Part shown: positions 8,318 to 17,144 of the stretch, in pieces
Layout of the letters: each line of letters begins with the position of its first letter
Position numbering within the stretch: position 1 is the first letter of the stretch
Source of the DNA: Rhizobium herbae
GTDB lineage: Bacteria; Pseudomonadota; Alphaproteobacteria; Rhizobiales; Rhizobiaceae
Direction: 5' to 3'
Length of the DNA stretch: 64,000 nt
NCBI RefSeq assembly: GCF_017873135.1
Contig: NZ_JAGGJV010000004.1
Coordinates: forward strand, 248,001-312,000
Made by a program: the position numbers and the translations under genes
The notes under the pieces: model-generated
Seen by the model: the letters and a program-made list of their open reading frames with translations, nothing else
Told to the model about the DNA's origin: nothing
Database searches by the model: none

Positions 8318-9202
8318 CTATTCGGCGGCAAGCGACGAGTTCGTCACATATTTTTCCACATGTGCCGCGAGCCCGCCGAGGAACACGCCGATCGTCTGTG
8401 CCAGCATGGCAAAGTCCGGCTTTTTCCGCAGCGTCGCTTCATCGACATAGAGACCGCGATTGATCTCGATCTGCAGCGCATGCAGCCCGCGCGCGGGGCG
8501 GCCATAATGCTCGGTGATGAAGCCGCCGGCATAGGGCTTGTTGCGGACAACCGAGAAGCCGAGATCCTCGAGCAGCGACACCGCCGTGCGTGACAAATCG
8601 GCGGAAGCACTGGTGCCATAGCGGTCGCCGATGATGAAGTCCGGCCGCTGGCCCGTGCCGGCCAGGCGGATATTGCCCGGCATCGAATGGCAATCGATCA
8701 GCACCGCCAGCCCGAACTGGACATGCGTCCGGGCGACCAGCCGCCGCAGGCAGGCGTGATAAGGCTTGTAGATGGTTTCGATCCGCTCCAGCGCTTCTGC
8801 GACAGGAAACTTGCCGCGGTAGATTTCCATGTTTTCCGCCACCAGCCGCGGCACCGTGCCGAGACCGCCGGCAACCCGCATCGAGCTGATATTGGCATGC
8901 GGCGGCAACGGCCCGTCGAACATCCGCGGATCGAGTTCATAGGGCTCGCGGTTGACGTCGAGGAAGGCGCGCGGAAAATGCGCAAGCAGCAGCGGCGCAC
9001 CGAGATCCGTCACGCAATGGAACAGCTCGTCGACGAAATGGTCTTCCGAGCGGCGGATCGTCATGCCATCCAGGCGCGACTGATCCAGGAAGGATTGCGC
9101 ATAGATCCGGCCGCTGTGGGGGGAATTGAAGACAAAAGGAATGCGTTGCATTTCCGGCTCGCGAACTTCGAACTGTTCGGTTTCGCTGACGTTCTGCGTC
9201 AT
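8318..9202 (-). CDS. N-formylglutamate amidohydrolase family protein
   Basis: This 294-residue protein matches the N-formylglutamate amidohydrolase (FGase, HutG-like) family, which releases formate and glutamate from N-formylglutamate, the last step of one histidine degradation route. Conserved pieces include FNSPHSG near the start (metal-binding His), RSEDHFVDELF, FPRAFLDVNREPYELDP and LIDCHSMPG. The ATG at 9202 is the first in a good context. No hut genes are seen nearby, so a broader acyl-amino-acid deformylase role is possible. Confidence 0.88.
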   Translation of the reverse strand: MTQNVSETEQFEVREPEMQRIPFVFNSPHSGRIYAQSFLDQSRLDGMTIRRSEDHFVDELFHCVTDLGAPLLLAHFPRAFLDVNREPYELDPRMFDGPLPPHANISSMRVAGGLGTVPRLVAENMEIYRGKFPVAEALERIETIYKPYHACLRRLVARTHVQFGLAVLIDCHSMPGNIRLAGTGQRPDFIIGDRYGTSASADLSRTAVSLLEDLGFSVVRNKPYAGGFITEHYGRPARGLHALQIEINRGLYVDEATLRKKPDFAMLAQTIGVFLGGLAAHVEKYVTNSSLAAE

Positions 9203-9396
9203 CGCGGCCCTTTTTTACCATGTCACAATGTTGAAGCTTCGTGTATGTTGCCAGCAGGTCGCAATCATGTCCATAGTCGTTCCTGCCGGTGAGCGGGGCT
9301 TGACCTTCAGTCTTCACCGGATATTTACCCAACTGCGGTTTCATGATGTCACCGCAATTCCCGACATCGACACGTAAGGTGCAACGGCTTTAATCC

Positions 9397-9759
9397 ATGA
9401 GTCCAAAAATTCTCCTCGCCGAAGACGATAACGACATGCGCCGCTTCCTGGTGAAAGCCCTGGAAAAGGCCGGCTACAAGGTATTGTCGTTCGATAATGG
9501 CGCCAGCGCCTACGACCGGCTGCGCGAAGAACCGTTCTCGCTCCTCCTGACCGATATCGTCATGCCGGAAATGGACGGCATCGAGCTCGCCCGCCGGGCG
9601 ACCGAACTCGATCCGGACCTGAAGGTTATGTTCATCACCGGCTTCGCCGCGGTGGCGCTGAACCCTGATTCGAAAGCTCCGAAGGACGCAAAGGTCCTCT
9701 CCAAGCCCTTCCATCTGCGCGATCTTGTGGACGAAGTGAACAAGATGCTGGCCGCATAA
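9397..9759 (+). CDS. cpdR: Single-domain response regulator CpdR
   Basis: This 120-residue protein is a stand-alone receiver domain. Acidic residues AEDD (9-11) and the phospho-acceptor Asp53 in LLTDIVMPEMDG are present, with the conserved Lys in LSKPFHL near 107. It closely resembles CpdR of Caulobacter and CpdR1 of Sinorhizobium, which in the unphosphorylated state directs ClpXP to the cell pole and promotes degradation of CtrA and other cell-cycle proteins; phosphorylation by the CckA-ChpT relay turns it off. Its place between N-formylglutamate amidohydrolase and tRNA-Val/ilvD matches my memory of cpdR1 in S. meliloti. Confidence 0.9.
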   Translation: MSPKILLAEDDNDMRRFLVKALEKAGYKVLSFDNGASAYDRLREEPFSLLLTDIVMPEMDGIELARRATELDPDLKVMFITGFAAVALNPDSKAPKDAKVLSKPFHLRDLVDEVNKMLAA

Positions 9760-9811
9760 GGCCGGGCGCAAGGGCCACAAAACTTCCTGTCAAAAAGCTG
9801 TTAAAAGCCTA

Positions 9812-9840
9812 TTGACGCTCCGGAGGGTTTGTGGTCTATG
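9812..9840 (+). promoter_or_regulatory. Candidate promoter of tRNA-Val
   Basis: TTGACG (9812-9817) and TCTATG (9835-9840) are 17 bases apart and end 14 bases before the tRNA, a good fit to a rhizobial housekeeping promoter. Confidence 0.6.
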
Positions 9841-9854
9841 CGCCGACATCGGAT

Positions 9855-9929
<75 letters not shown>

Positions 9930-9937
9930 TCCAGTTT

Positions 9938-9971
9938 AAAAAGGCCTTTCGGGAAACCGAGAGGCCTTTTT
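9938..9971 (+). terminator. Terminator after tRNA-Val
   Basis: The arms AAAAAGGCCT and AGGCCTTTTT form a 10-bp stem ending in a T run, directly after the tRNA. Confidence 0.85.
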
Positions 9972-10170
9972 CGTTGTGAGCGGCAGGCCTGGCAGGCGGA
10001 AGCGGACAACGGCAGCGCCCATATCGCTCAGCTCTCTTCAGTCTCCCGAACACAAACGGCGTTCGAACCGCCACACATATCCTCGCAGCTATTTCCCGAT
10101 CCATCGCCCAATTGCGATCATGATGGGTCATCACGATATAACCATATCGAAACCCGCTTCGATAACGAGG

Positions 10171-10365
10171 ATGATTGTGAACGAACCCCGCTACGATCTG
10201 CGCCAGGAAAAGAACGGCACCTGGACTGTCCTTGATGTCATCACCCGGCTGCCCGCGGCATCGGACGGGCGCGACCTCACCGGCCTCGATCGCGATGACG
10301 CGAAGGACATCATGGATGCGCTGAACAAGGACCATATCGCCGGCCGCAAAAGTCCGCTGGTTTAG
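10171..10365 (+). CDS. Small conserved-type protein of unknown function
   Basis: This 64-residue hydrophilic protein runs NEPRYDLRQEKNGTW to HIAGRKSPLV. It has no membrane segment or signal peptide and I do not recognise a family. An intrinsic terminator follows the stop, supporting a real transcription unit. The start is uncertain: ATG at 10171 sits almost on top of an ACGAGG ribosome site, whereas the in-frame GTG at 10177 is spaced 6 bases from it and may be the true start (62 residues). It lies between tRNA-Val and ilvD. Confidence 0.6.
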   Translation: MIVNEPRYDLRQEKNGTWTVLDVITRLPAASDGRDLTGLDRDDAKDIMDALNKDHIAGRKSPLV

Positions 10366-10370
10366 GCTGA

Positions 10371-10404
10371 AAAAGCCCCCCGCCGTTGCCGGTGAGGGGA
10401 CTTT
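10371..10404 (+). terminator. Terminator after the small unknown gene
   Basis: AAAG-CCCC pairs with GGGG-(A)-CTTT around a GC-rich inner stem (GCCG/CGGT-type), six bases after the stop codon. Confidence 0.65.
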
Positions 10405-10797
10405 AGCAATGTTTACGTGATGAAATTGCCGGGTTGCAAAGTGTCCGGCAACGCCAGTAGAGAATGAAACGCTTGACCGCGCATCCCCCAATTGGGGGAT
10501 GCGGATGCCGTTCCTCTTCGGAATCAATTGGTTGAAGGGGAAATTCCGCCGGGCACGCGCCCCGAATATGGCAAGCCGGGCCGGAAACGCGATTTTCCGC
10601 ACGATGAAAGCAGTCAAACCCCAGCCGTTTCTTCCCACCAGCCATGGTTCCCCGGATATCGCCGCCGCTGAAAAAACACGAAATATTGTTACGAAAATCG
10701 TGACGCGGGCGCAGTTTTGCGCTAGGAACCGCTGCAATTGTGGCCTCCGGTCCCCATATCTGCCGTCACCCGGTCCTAACGTTCAAGGAAGACGTCC
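10405..10797. other. Intergenic region upstream of ilvD
   Basis: Apart from the 24-bp palindrome at 10480 I see no gene here. The AT-richer stretch around 10675-10700 probably contains the ilvD promoter; AAGGAAGA sits before the ilvD ATG as a ribosome site. Confidence 0.5.
10480..10503. repeat. Perfect 24-bp palindrome upstream of ilvD
   Basis: The half-site CGCATCCCCCAA is followed immediately by its exact reverse complement, with no spacer. A TTGACC hexamer lies 2 bases to its left. It could be a dimeric regulator operator or a strong DNA/RNA hairpin; no known rhizobial motif is recognised. Confidence 0.6.
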
Positions 10798-12642
10798 ATG
10801 CCCGTCTATCGCTCCCGCACCACCACCCACGGCCGCAACATGGCCGGCGCCCGCGGCCTCTGGCGCGCGACGGGCATGAAGGACGGCGATTTCGGCAAGC
10901 CAATTATCGCGGTGGTGAACTCGTTCACACAGTTCGTGCCCGGCCACGTCCACCTCAAGGACCTCGGCCAGCTGGTCGCCCGCGAGATCGAGGCCCATGG
11001 TGGCGTCGCCAAGGAATTCAACACGATCGCCGTCGATGACGGCATCGCCATGGGACATGACGGCATGCTCTATTCGCTGCCGTCGCGCGAAATCATTGCC
11101 GACTCGGTCGAATACATGGTCAACGCCCACTGCGCCGACGCGATGGTCTGCATTTCCAACTGCGACAAGATCACCCCCGGCATGCTGATGGCCTCGCTGC
11201 GCCTCAACATCCCGACGATCTTCGTCTCCGGCGGCCCGATGGAAGCCGGTAAAGTGCTGCTGTCGGACGGCAAGATCCACGCGCTCGATCTGGTCGATGC
11301 CATGGTCGCTGCCGCCGATGACAGCATGTCCGATGAGGACGTCAAGACCATCGAGCGTTCCGCCTGCCCGACTTGCGGCTCCTGCTCCGGCATGTTCACG
11401 GCCAATTCGATGAACTGTTTGACCGAGGCCCTCGGCCTGTCCCTGCCCGGCAACGGCTCGACGCTGGCCACCCATTCCGATCGTGAAAAGCTGTTTCTCG
11501 AAGCCGGCCGCCGCATCGTCGGCCTGGCCAAGCGCTACTACGAGCAGGACGATGAAACCGCCCTGCCGCGCACCATCGCCTCGAAGGGCGCGTTCGAAAA
11601 CGCCATGGCGCTCGATATCGCCATGGGCGGCTCGACCAACACGGTGCTGCATATCCTTGCCGCCGCCCATGAAGGCGAAATCGACTTTAACCTCGACGAC
11701 ATCGACCGTCTGTCGCGCAAGGTTCCGTGCCTCTCCAAGGTCGCACCCGCCAAGGCCGACGTCCATATGGAAGACGTGCACCGCGCCGGCGGCATCATGG
11801 CGATCCTCGGTGAACTCAATCGCGCCGGACTGATCAATGCCGACCTGCCGACTGTGCATGCCAAGACGCTGGGCGATGCCCTGTCGCAATGGGATATTGC
11901 CGTCACCGACAATCCGGCGGCACTCGAACTGTTCAGCGCGGCCCCCGGCGGCGTGCCGACGCAGGTCGCGTTCAGCCAGAGCGCCCGCTGGAAGGAGCTC
12001 GATCTCGACCGCGAAAAGGGCGTCATCCGCGATGCCCAGCATCCGTTCTCCAAGGATGGCGGCCTCGCCGTTCTCAAGGGCAATATCGCCATCAACGGCT
12101 GCATCGTGAAGACGGCCGGCGTCGACGAATCGATCCTGAAATTCTCCGGCCCCGCCCGCGTCTTCGAAAGCCAGGATTCCTCCGTCAAGGCGATCCTTGC
12201 CAACGAGGTCAAGGCCGGCGACGTCGTCGTCATCCGCTATGAAGGCCCGAAGGGCGGACCGGGCATGCAGGAAATGCTCTATCCGACCAGCTATCTGAAA
12301 TCGAAGGGCCTCGGCAAAGCCTGCGCGCTGATCACCGACGGCCGCTTCTCCGGCGGCACGTCCGGTCTCTCCATCGGCCACGTCTCGCCGGAAGCGGCCA
12401 ATGGCGGCCTGATCGGCATCGTGCGCGAAGGCGACATGATCGACATCGACATCCCCAACCGGACGATCTCGCTGCGCGTCAGTGAGGCAGAAATCGCCGC
12501 CCGCCGCGCCGAGCAGGACGCCAAAGGCTGGAAGCCAGTCGAACTGCGCAAGCGCAAGGTCACCACCGCCCTCAAGGCCTACGCCGCCTTCGCCACCTCC
12601 GCCGATCGTGGCGCGGTGCGTGATCTGGGCGATCTCGGCTGA
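10798..12642 (+). CDS. ilvD: Dihydroxy-acid dehydratase
   Basis: This 614-residue Fe-S enzyme dehydrates 2,3-dihydroxy-isovalerate and its homologue to the 2-oxo acids, the third common step of valine and isoleucine synthesis. It starts [26 protein letters not shown] as in other full-length IlvD proteins. Cluster-binding cysteines are seen in [11 protein letters not shown] (about residue 122) and in [18 protein letters not shown] (about 195). The motif [19 protein letters not shown] near 515 is also conserved. The length is that of the family. It is followed by a terminator and appears monocistronic. Confidence 0.97.
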   Translation: MPVYRSRTTTHGRNMAGARGLWRATGMKDGDFGKPIIAVVNSFTQFVPGHVHLKDLGQLVAREIEAHGGVAKEFNTIAVDDGIAMGHDGMLYSLPSREIIADSVEYMVNAHCADAMVCISNCDKITPGMLMASLRLNIPTIFVSGGPMEAGKVLLSDGKIHALDLVDAMVAAADDSMSDEDVKTIERSACPTCGSCSGMFTANSMNCLTEALGLSLPGNGSTLATHSDREKLFLEAGRRIVGLAKRYYEQDDETALPRTIASKGAFENAMALDIAMGGSTNTVLHILAAAHEGEIDFNLDDIDRLSRKVPCLSKVAPAKADVHMEDVHRAGGIMAILGELNRAGLINADLPTVHAKTLGDALSQWDIAVTDNPAALELFSAAPGGVPTQVAFSQSARWKELDLDREKGVIRDAQHPFSKDGGLAVLKGNIAINGCIVKTAGVDESILKFSGPARVFESQDSSVKAILANEVKAGDVVVIRYEGPKGGPGMQEMLYPTSYLKSKGLGKACALITDGRFSGGTSGLSIGHVSPEAANGGLIGIVREGDMIDIDIPNRTISLRVSEAEIAARRAEQDAKGWKPVELRKRKVTTALKAYAAFATSADRGAVRDLGDLG

Positions 12643-12646
12643 ACAG

Positions 12647-12667
12647 GGGCTCCTTCGGGAGCCCTTT
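12647..12667 (+). terminator. Terminator after ilvD
   Basis: GGGCTCC and GGAGCCC pair around a TTCG tetraloop and are followed by TTT. Confidence 0.8.
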
Positions 12668-12739
12668 GGTTCTGTTGCGCCGTTGGTCAATTTAAGATTC
12701 GTGGCGGCCCCAAAGACGCAATGCGGGGAACATCATTTT

Positions 12740-12872
12740 CCTCCGTCATCCTCGGGCGAGCATAGCGAGTTCCGGGGATCCAGCAGCGTTGCGTCCGCAG
12801 CGCAAAGGACTCTTTTCACGCGACGGACGTCGCGTGACTGGATTCCCGCCACAAGGGCGAGAATGACGGAGG
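12740..12872. repeat. Palindromic intergenic repeat unit
   Basis: The unit is bounded by CCTCCGTCAT and its complement ATGACGGAGG and contains phrases such as CTCGGGC, GGATCCAG and ACTGGATTCCCG in mirrored order. This resembles the widespread intergenic palindromic elements of Rhizobiaceae. The family was recognised by style, not by database match. Confidence 0.6.
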
Positions 12873-12925
12873 ATATGGACCGTCAGAGCATTCCAAAACT
12901 CTGGCGTGGACAGGGCACTCATCCC

Positions 12926-13330
12926 TCACAAATGCCGCGTCTCCGCCGGCGTGTTCCACCATGCATTGTTGCGGCCGTCGGAATAGGTCACCGGCGCTTC
13001 CGCCAGCACCGAGGGGTCGAGATCGTCGAGGCAGGCGAGATTGATCGAGACGAAGGCACCGCCGATCTGCTCGACATAACCGTCGCTGAAAGGCTGGACA
13101 CCGCAGGTGCGGCAGAAGCGATGATGGCCGCTCATCGTACCGAACTGGTAGTCGGCCATGTCGTCCGCCCCCGCCAGCAGCCGGAAATCCTCCGGCTTGA
13201 TGGTGGCACCCCAGGCACGGAGCTTGGTGCAGATCGAACAATTGCATTTGCCGGTGCCTGCATCGAGATCGATATCGGCCTCGAACCGCACCTTGCCGCA
13301 GTGGCAGCTTCCCTTGTAGGTCATTTTCAT
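12926..13330 (-). CDS. GFA-family (glutathione-dependent formaldehyde-activating-like) zinc protein
   Basis: This 134-residue protein has the GFA/CENP-V fold signature with zinc-binding cysteines: CHCGKV at residues 9-14, CNCSIC near 29-34 and CRTCG near 73. Family members include glutathione-dependent formaldehyde-activating proteins, but most have unproven function. It is divergent from a MarR regulator, and the 84 bases between the two carry two palindromic sites, so it is probably repressed by that regulator. Confidence 0.85.
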   Translation of the reverse strand: MKMTYKGSCHCGKVRFEADIDLDAGTGKCNCSICTKLRAWGATIKPEDFRLLAGADDMADYQFGTMSGHHRFCRTCGVQPFSDGYVEQIGGAFVSINLACLDDLDPSVLAEAPVTYSDGRNNAWWNTPAETRHL

Positions 13331-13360
13331 GCCGGATCTCCCTTGCCCGATGCTCGATAA

Positions 13361-13412
13361 TATGACAACTTGCTGTCATATTCACACTCTATAGAATGAC
13401 AGTATGTTGTCA
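13361..13412. promoter_or_regulatory. Pair of MarR-type operator palindromes
   Basis: Two related inverted repeats lie in the divergent promoter: TATGACA-6 bases-TGTCATA (13361-13380) and TGACA-6 bases-TGTCA (13397-13412). The second ends 3 bases before the regulator's ATG. Shared half-site TGACA and 36-base spacing suggest binding of the adjacent MarR dimer. Confidence 0.65.
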
Positions 13413-13414
13413 AT

Positions 13415-13879
13415 ATGAAAAAGCCCGATCGAACCGATGCCGGCGATGCCTTCGCCCTCTTCTCCATATCCGTCATCCGGTTGGCCCAGCACCTGACGGC
13501 GGCCGGCGACGCTCTGGCAAAACCGGCGGGACAAAGCAGCGCCCGCTGGCAGGTGCTGGCGGCGGCAAGCCATGCCAGCATGTCGGTGGCAGAGATCGGC
13601 CGCGTCCTTGGGCTCGCACGCCAGGGCGTGCAGCGGATCGCCGATATTCTGGAAACGGAAGGCCTGGTGCGCTACGAGGACAACCCCGCCCACCAGCGCG
13701 CCAAGCTGCTGGTGCTGACACCTGAAGGACAGGCGATCCTGAATGACATCCAGACCCGACAGGCGGAATGGGCGGATGCGCTCGGCGCCGAGATCGGTGA
13801 GACTGATCTGCGCACCACGACGGCGATCCTTGCGCGGATCCTCGATGAACTGTCAAAGCCCAAATCGCCGGCCCGATAA
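13415..13879 (+). CDS. MarR-family transcriptional regulator
   Basis: This 154-residue protein has the MarR winged helix layout: recognition region MSVAEIGRVLGLARQGVQRIADILETEGLVRYEDNP at about residues 55-90 and the wing QRAKLLVLTPEG. MarR dimers usually repress their own gene and a divergent neighbour and release DNA on binding small phenolic or oxidising ligands. The divergent neighbour is the GFA-family gene, and two TGACA-type palindromes sit between them. The ligand is unknown. Confidence 0.9.
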   Translation: MKKPDRTDAGDAFALFSISVIRLAQHLTAAGDALAKPAGQSSARWQVLAAASHASMSVAEIGRVLGLARQGVQRIADILETEGLVRYEDNPAHQRAKLLVLTPEGQAILNDIQTRQAEWADALGAEIGETDLRTTTAILARILDELSKPKSPAR

Positions 13880-13888
13880 GCCGCATCG

Positions 13889-14614
13889 CTACTTGCGCGC
13901 GGAAACCAGAAGGAACATCGGCCGTTCCCGTTCCACGGCCCATTCCGGATGGGCCGCTACTTGCTCAGACGACGGCCCCCACTCCTCCACATGCAAAAGG
14001 GTAAAGCCAAGACCGATCAGGATGTTGAGCAGCGTTCCGATCGTCCGGTGCTGCTTGACGACGCCCTTGGCCAGCCAGTCCGTGGTGCGCGGCCCCTCCT
14101 CCAGATAGCCGTTGACCGGCCATGTCGCGCGGCCATCCGCATCCTGCGACCAACGAGGATAAGCGGGCGCCATGTAGATCGGATGCTCGATGGAAAAGAC
14201 CAGGTGACCGCCTGTCGCGAGCGCAGCATGAGCCCGCATAAGCAACGCATCGAGGTCCTTGATGTAATGAAAGGCGAGCGAACTGTAGACCAGATCGAAT
14301 GAGTCCTCCGGCAACTCCAGCACTTCAAGATCGGCCTTCGCATAGCTGATCGCCCCGTCGGACGTCGCCCTTGCCCGCGCCAGCATATTCTCCGACACAT
14401 CGAAGCCAAGCACGCTGGCAGCCCCCTGTTCCCGGGCAAAGCGGCAAAACCACCCGAAGCCGCAGCCGAGATCGACGACGCGCCTGCCCTTCAGATCGGG
14501 CAGCAGCGCCCGGATCGACGCCCACTCCGCCGCCCCGTCCAGACCCTCGACCGAGCGGCCGAGCTGGCTATAGCCTTCGAAGAAGTCCGGGTTGTCATAG
14601 ATGTTCTGGGTCAT
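13889..14614 (-). CDS. Class I SAM-dependent methyltransferase
   Basis: This 241-residue protein has the Rossmann-type methyltransferase core: motif I VVDLGCGFGW near residue 46, the acidic residue in GFDVSENML near 70, KADLEVLELPEDSFDLVYSSLAFHYI (motifs II-IV) and a late AALATGGHLVFSIEHP. It resembles the Methyltransf_11/25 group. The substrate cannot be told. It ends 9 bases from the convergent MarR gene. Confidence 0.88.
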   Translation of the reverse strand: MTQNIYDNPDFFEGYSQLGRSVEGLDGAAEWASIRALLPDLKGRRVVDLGCGFGWFCRFAREQGAASVLGFDVSENMLARARATSDGAISYAKADLEVLELPEDSFDLVYSSLAFHYIKDLDALLMRAHAALATGGHLVFSIEHPIYMAPAYPRWSQDADGRATWPVNGYLEEGPRTTDWLAKGVVKQHRTIGTLLNILIGLGFTLLHVEEWGPSSEQVAAHPEWAVERERPMFLLVSARK

Positions 14615-14709
14615 GTTTCATCATGCTTTATGCGGCGGATACAAGCAGTTATTTAAGCCATCCGCGCCCTTCCCGCCACAAAGACCAGTGGGCGACGCGC
14701 TGCCGCCTG

Positions 14710-15270
14710 TTATCCCATGACTGTCAACCACGGCCAGCGCAAGCGATAGTCCTTGCATTTGTTTGCAAACAGGTCTGGTTGAGCGTTGAGGGGATTCATC
14801 CGCAAAATGCCGTTCCACATATCGTCGAGGCTATCCGGCGCATACAGCGCCCGGTCTTCTACTCTGATCCCCAATCGCGTGCAGGAAATGAGGTAGCGAT
14901 CGACGCCGTCTTCGACAGTTTGGAGCCGAGGATACGACTTGCCGAATTTTTCAAAATACCAGAGGTGCACCCGTGCCTGGTTCCTGATTTCGACCTGCTG
15001 TCCCACATCGCCGAGAACATGTCTGGCACGGCGGATGACGGCATCCTCCGCTTCCCAGGATAAGTCGTCATCGTCGAAATAGAAGACATCATAGTCCTTC
15101 ACCCCCCATGCGGCGTCCTTGCCGTACTTGAGATTCCAGGCTGTCTGAAACAGGCATCCTGCCGTCACCATGCATTGAGGCAGCTTGAGCATTGGCAGCG
15201 CGTTTAGAAGTTCAGCATTAACCGGGTTGGCCAGCACCAGACTCAAGAATTGCGCTTCGGATATCGACAT
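14710..15270 (-). CDS. Nucleotidyltransferase family protein (NTP_transf_6 / DUF925)
   Basis: This 186-residue protein matches the DUF925 group of the nucleotidyltransferase superfamily. The likely catalytic pair is in GVKDYDVFYFDDDDLSWEAED (about residues 56-76), following the helix GCLFQTAWNLKYGK. Other typical pieces are RNQARVHLWYFEKFG and the C-terminal KCKDYRLRWPWL. Members are predicted nucleotide transferases of unknown substrate. Confidence 0.85.
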   Translation of the reverse strand: MSISEAQFLSLVLANPVNAELLNALPMLKLPQCMVTAGCLFQTAWNLKYGKDAAWGVKDYDVFYFDDDDLSWEAEDAVIRRARHVLGDVGQQVEIRNQARVHLWYFEKFGKSYPRLQTVEDGVDRYLISCTRLGIRVEDRALYAPDSLDDMWNGILRMNPLNAQPDLFANKCKDYRLRWPWLTVMG

Positions 15271-15393
15271 GGAAATCTGCCCTTTGCGTGTGGCCCGCCA
15301 AATCGGCGGCCCCTGTGCAATACGCCACCCAGCAAGAGGGCGCCAACCGAAGCCGACGCCCTTTCTGCCAAATCTACCTCAACGACGGAGGCA

Positions 15394-15792
15394 TCAGCTC
15401 GCCGCCTGCGGCTCCATATAGGCCAGTTCCCAGACATGGCCGTCCGGGTCCTGGAAGCTGCAGCCGTACATGAAGCCGTAGTCCATCACCGGCCGCCATG
15501 CCTTGCCGCCGGAGGCCAGCGCCTTGGCGAGCGTCTCGTCAACCTCGGCCCGACTCGACGCCGACAGGCAGGTCAGCACTTCCGTCGTTTTCGATGTATC
15601 GGCGATCTCGTCGATAATGAAATCCCTGAAGCGGGAATGGACCAGCAGCATGACGAAGATATTGTCGGCAACGATCATGCAGGCCGCATTCTCGTCGGAG
15701 AAATTCGGATTGAAGCTGAACCCAAGCGCGCCGAAAAAGGCCTTGGACTTTTCCAGATCCTTCACCGGCAGGTTTACAAAAATCATTCTCAT
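15394..15792 (-). CDS. VOC-family (glyoxalase/bleomycin resistance-like) protein
   Basis: This 132-residue protein begins MRMIFVNLPVKDLEKSKAFFGALGF and ends with SFQDPDGHVWELAYM, the first and last strands of the vicinal oxygen chelate fold. Many short proteins of this kind bind a metal and a small electrophile, but substrates are mostly unknown. It is followed 59 bases upstream by a MarR gene in the same direction, so the two may form one transcript. Confidence 0.85.
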   Translation of the reverse strand: MRMIFVNLPVKDLEKSKAFFGALGFSFNPNFSDENAACMIVADNIFVMLLVHSRFRDFIIDEIADTSKTTEVLTCLSASSRAEVDETLAKALASGGKAWRPVMDYGFMYGCSFQDPDGHVWELAYMEPQAAS

Positions 15793-15851
15793 AGGCAGTC
15801 TCCTCTCTGGTTATGCGACGTTCCGCCTCCTCCGACGGATGTTGGAAAGCG

Positions 15852-16298
15852 TCAGGCAAGCGCCAGAAGGTCGGCGCGCAACCTGTCCGGCCGGCCTTCG
15901 CCCAAAGCGGCGTCGACCTCGGCATGAGTGCTCGCCCAGATCGGCACTGCCCTCGACAGCAGGGCATGCCCCGCCGGCGTCAGCTTCATCCGGCGCAGGC
16001 GGCGATCCCTGGCATCAGTCGTCGTTTCCACGAGCCCGCGCTTCTCCAGCGGTTTCAGTGCCGCCGTCAGCGTCGTGCGGTCCATGGCGAGCAGATGCGC
16101 GACAGGCCCCATGCCCGGCGGCTCCGGCCGGTTGAGCGACATCAGCAGCGAAAACTGGCCATTGGTCAGATCCAGCGGCCGCAACGCCTCATCGAATTTC
16201 CGCGCCAGCGCCCGCGCTGCGCGCTGCACATGAAGGCACAGGCATGTGTCGCGCACAAGAAGGGTGGTCTCGAAAGGAATCACGATGGGCTTTGACAT
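15852..16298 (-). CDS. MarR-family transcriptional regulator
   Basis: This 148-residue protein has a MarR helix-turn-helix (LTNGQFSLLMSLN, then GPVAHLLAMDRTTLTAALKPLEKRGLVET) and a wing with DARDRRLRRMKLTPAG. It has three cysteines near residues 18-22 (DTCLCLHV), which in some MarR members sense oxidants, though this is only suggestive. It is divergent from the DUF899-DUF1579-VOC-VOC operon, with palindromes between, making that operon the likely target. Confidence 0.9.
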   Translation of the reverse strand: MSKPIVIPFETTLLVRDTCLCLHVQRAARALARKFDEALRPLDLTNGQFSLLMSLNRPEPPGMGPVAHLLAMDRTTLTAALKPLEKRGLVETTTDARDRRLRRMKLTPAGHALLSRAVPIWASTHAEVDAALGEGRPDRLRADLLALA

Positions 16299-16320
16299 AT
16301 CGATATAATGTTGATATCAA
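16298..16320. promoter_or_regulatory. Candidate MarR operator (AT-rich palindromes)
   Basis: ATATCGATAT (16298-16307) and TTGATATCAA (16311-16320) are two perfect 10-bp palindromes sharing the GATAT core, placed over the start of the MarR gene and upstream of the divergent operon. Confidence 0.55.
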
Positions 16321-16370
16321 CGTATTTAGTCAAGCGGAACGAAACGCGATTTTCTGAGGAGGAATGAACG

Positions 16371-17102
16371 ATGTTGACCAATCCGGTTGTATCCCGCGAC
16401 GAATGGCTCGACGCCCGCCGGGCGCTGCTCGCCACCGAAAAGGAAGAAACGAAGCTGCGCGACAAGATCCGCGCCGAGCGCCAGAAGCTCCCCTGGGTCA
16501 AGGTCGACAAGACCTACACATTCGATACGCCGGCGGGCAAAAAGACCTTGGCCGACCTGTTCGACGGCCGCAGCCAGCTGATGATCTACCATTTCATGTT
16601 CGGCCCCGACTGGGAGGCCGGCTGCCCGGGTTGCTCCTTCCTTGCCGACCATATCGACGGCACGCTTGCCCATCTCAACAATCACGACGTGACCTATGTC
16701 TGCGTCTCCCGCGCGCCGCTTGGCAAGATCGAGGCCTACAGGAAGCGCATGGGCTGGAAATTCCCCTGGGTGTCGTCGCTCGGTAGCGATTTCAATTTCG
16801 ACTACCACGTGTCCTTCACCAGGGAGGAACTTGAAAGCGGCAAGGTCTTCTACAATTTCCGCGAAATATCCGCCGATGAGGCCAATGACGAACTGCCGGG
16901 CATGAGCGCCTTCATCCGCGACGAGACCGGCAATGTCTATCACACCTATTCCGACTACGCCCGCGGCGGCGAGGAAATCCTCACCACGCTGATGATCCTC
17001 GACCGGGCACCAAAAGGCCGCAATGAAACGTCAACATTGAGCTTCGTAAAACGTCACGATGAATATGAAACGGAGCCAAAGGCGCATTCCTGCTGCGCCT
17101 GA
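16371..17102 (+). CDS. DUF899 thioredoxin-fold protein
   Basis: This 243-residue protein matches the DUF899 family of thioredoxin-like proteins. The segment MIYHFMFGPDWEAGCPGCSFLADHIDG (about residues 68-94) carries a CPGC pair at the usual thioredoxin active-site place, and SSLGSDFNFDYHVSF and YHTYSDYARG are family blocks. The C-terminus ends in SCCA. Members are often grouped with stress and VOC genes, but no activity is firmly known. It is first in a four-gene plus-strand run. Confidence 0.85.
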   Translation: MLTNPVVSRDEWLDARRALLATEKEETKLRDKIRAERQKLPWVKVDKTYTFDTPAGKKTLADLFDGRSQLMIYHFMFGPDWEAGCPGCSFLADHIDGTLAHLNNHDVTYVCVSRAPLGKIEAYRKRMGWKFPWVSSLGSDFNFDYHVSFTREELESGKVFYNFREISADEANDELPGMSAFIRDETGNVYHTYSDYARGGEEILTTLMILDRAPKGRNETSTLSFVKRHDEYETEPKAHSCCA

Positions 17103-17144
17103 CGATATCTGACCGGTCGAATCGCGCGAAGAGGAGACGATGCG

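Noticed and set aside
10783..12690. Open frame of 635 codons antisense to ilvD
   Set aside because: ilvD is unmistakable on the other strand; the antisense translation has low-complexity character and no recognisable domain.
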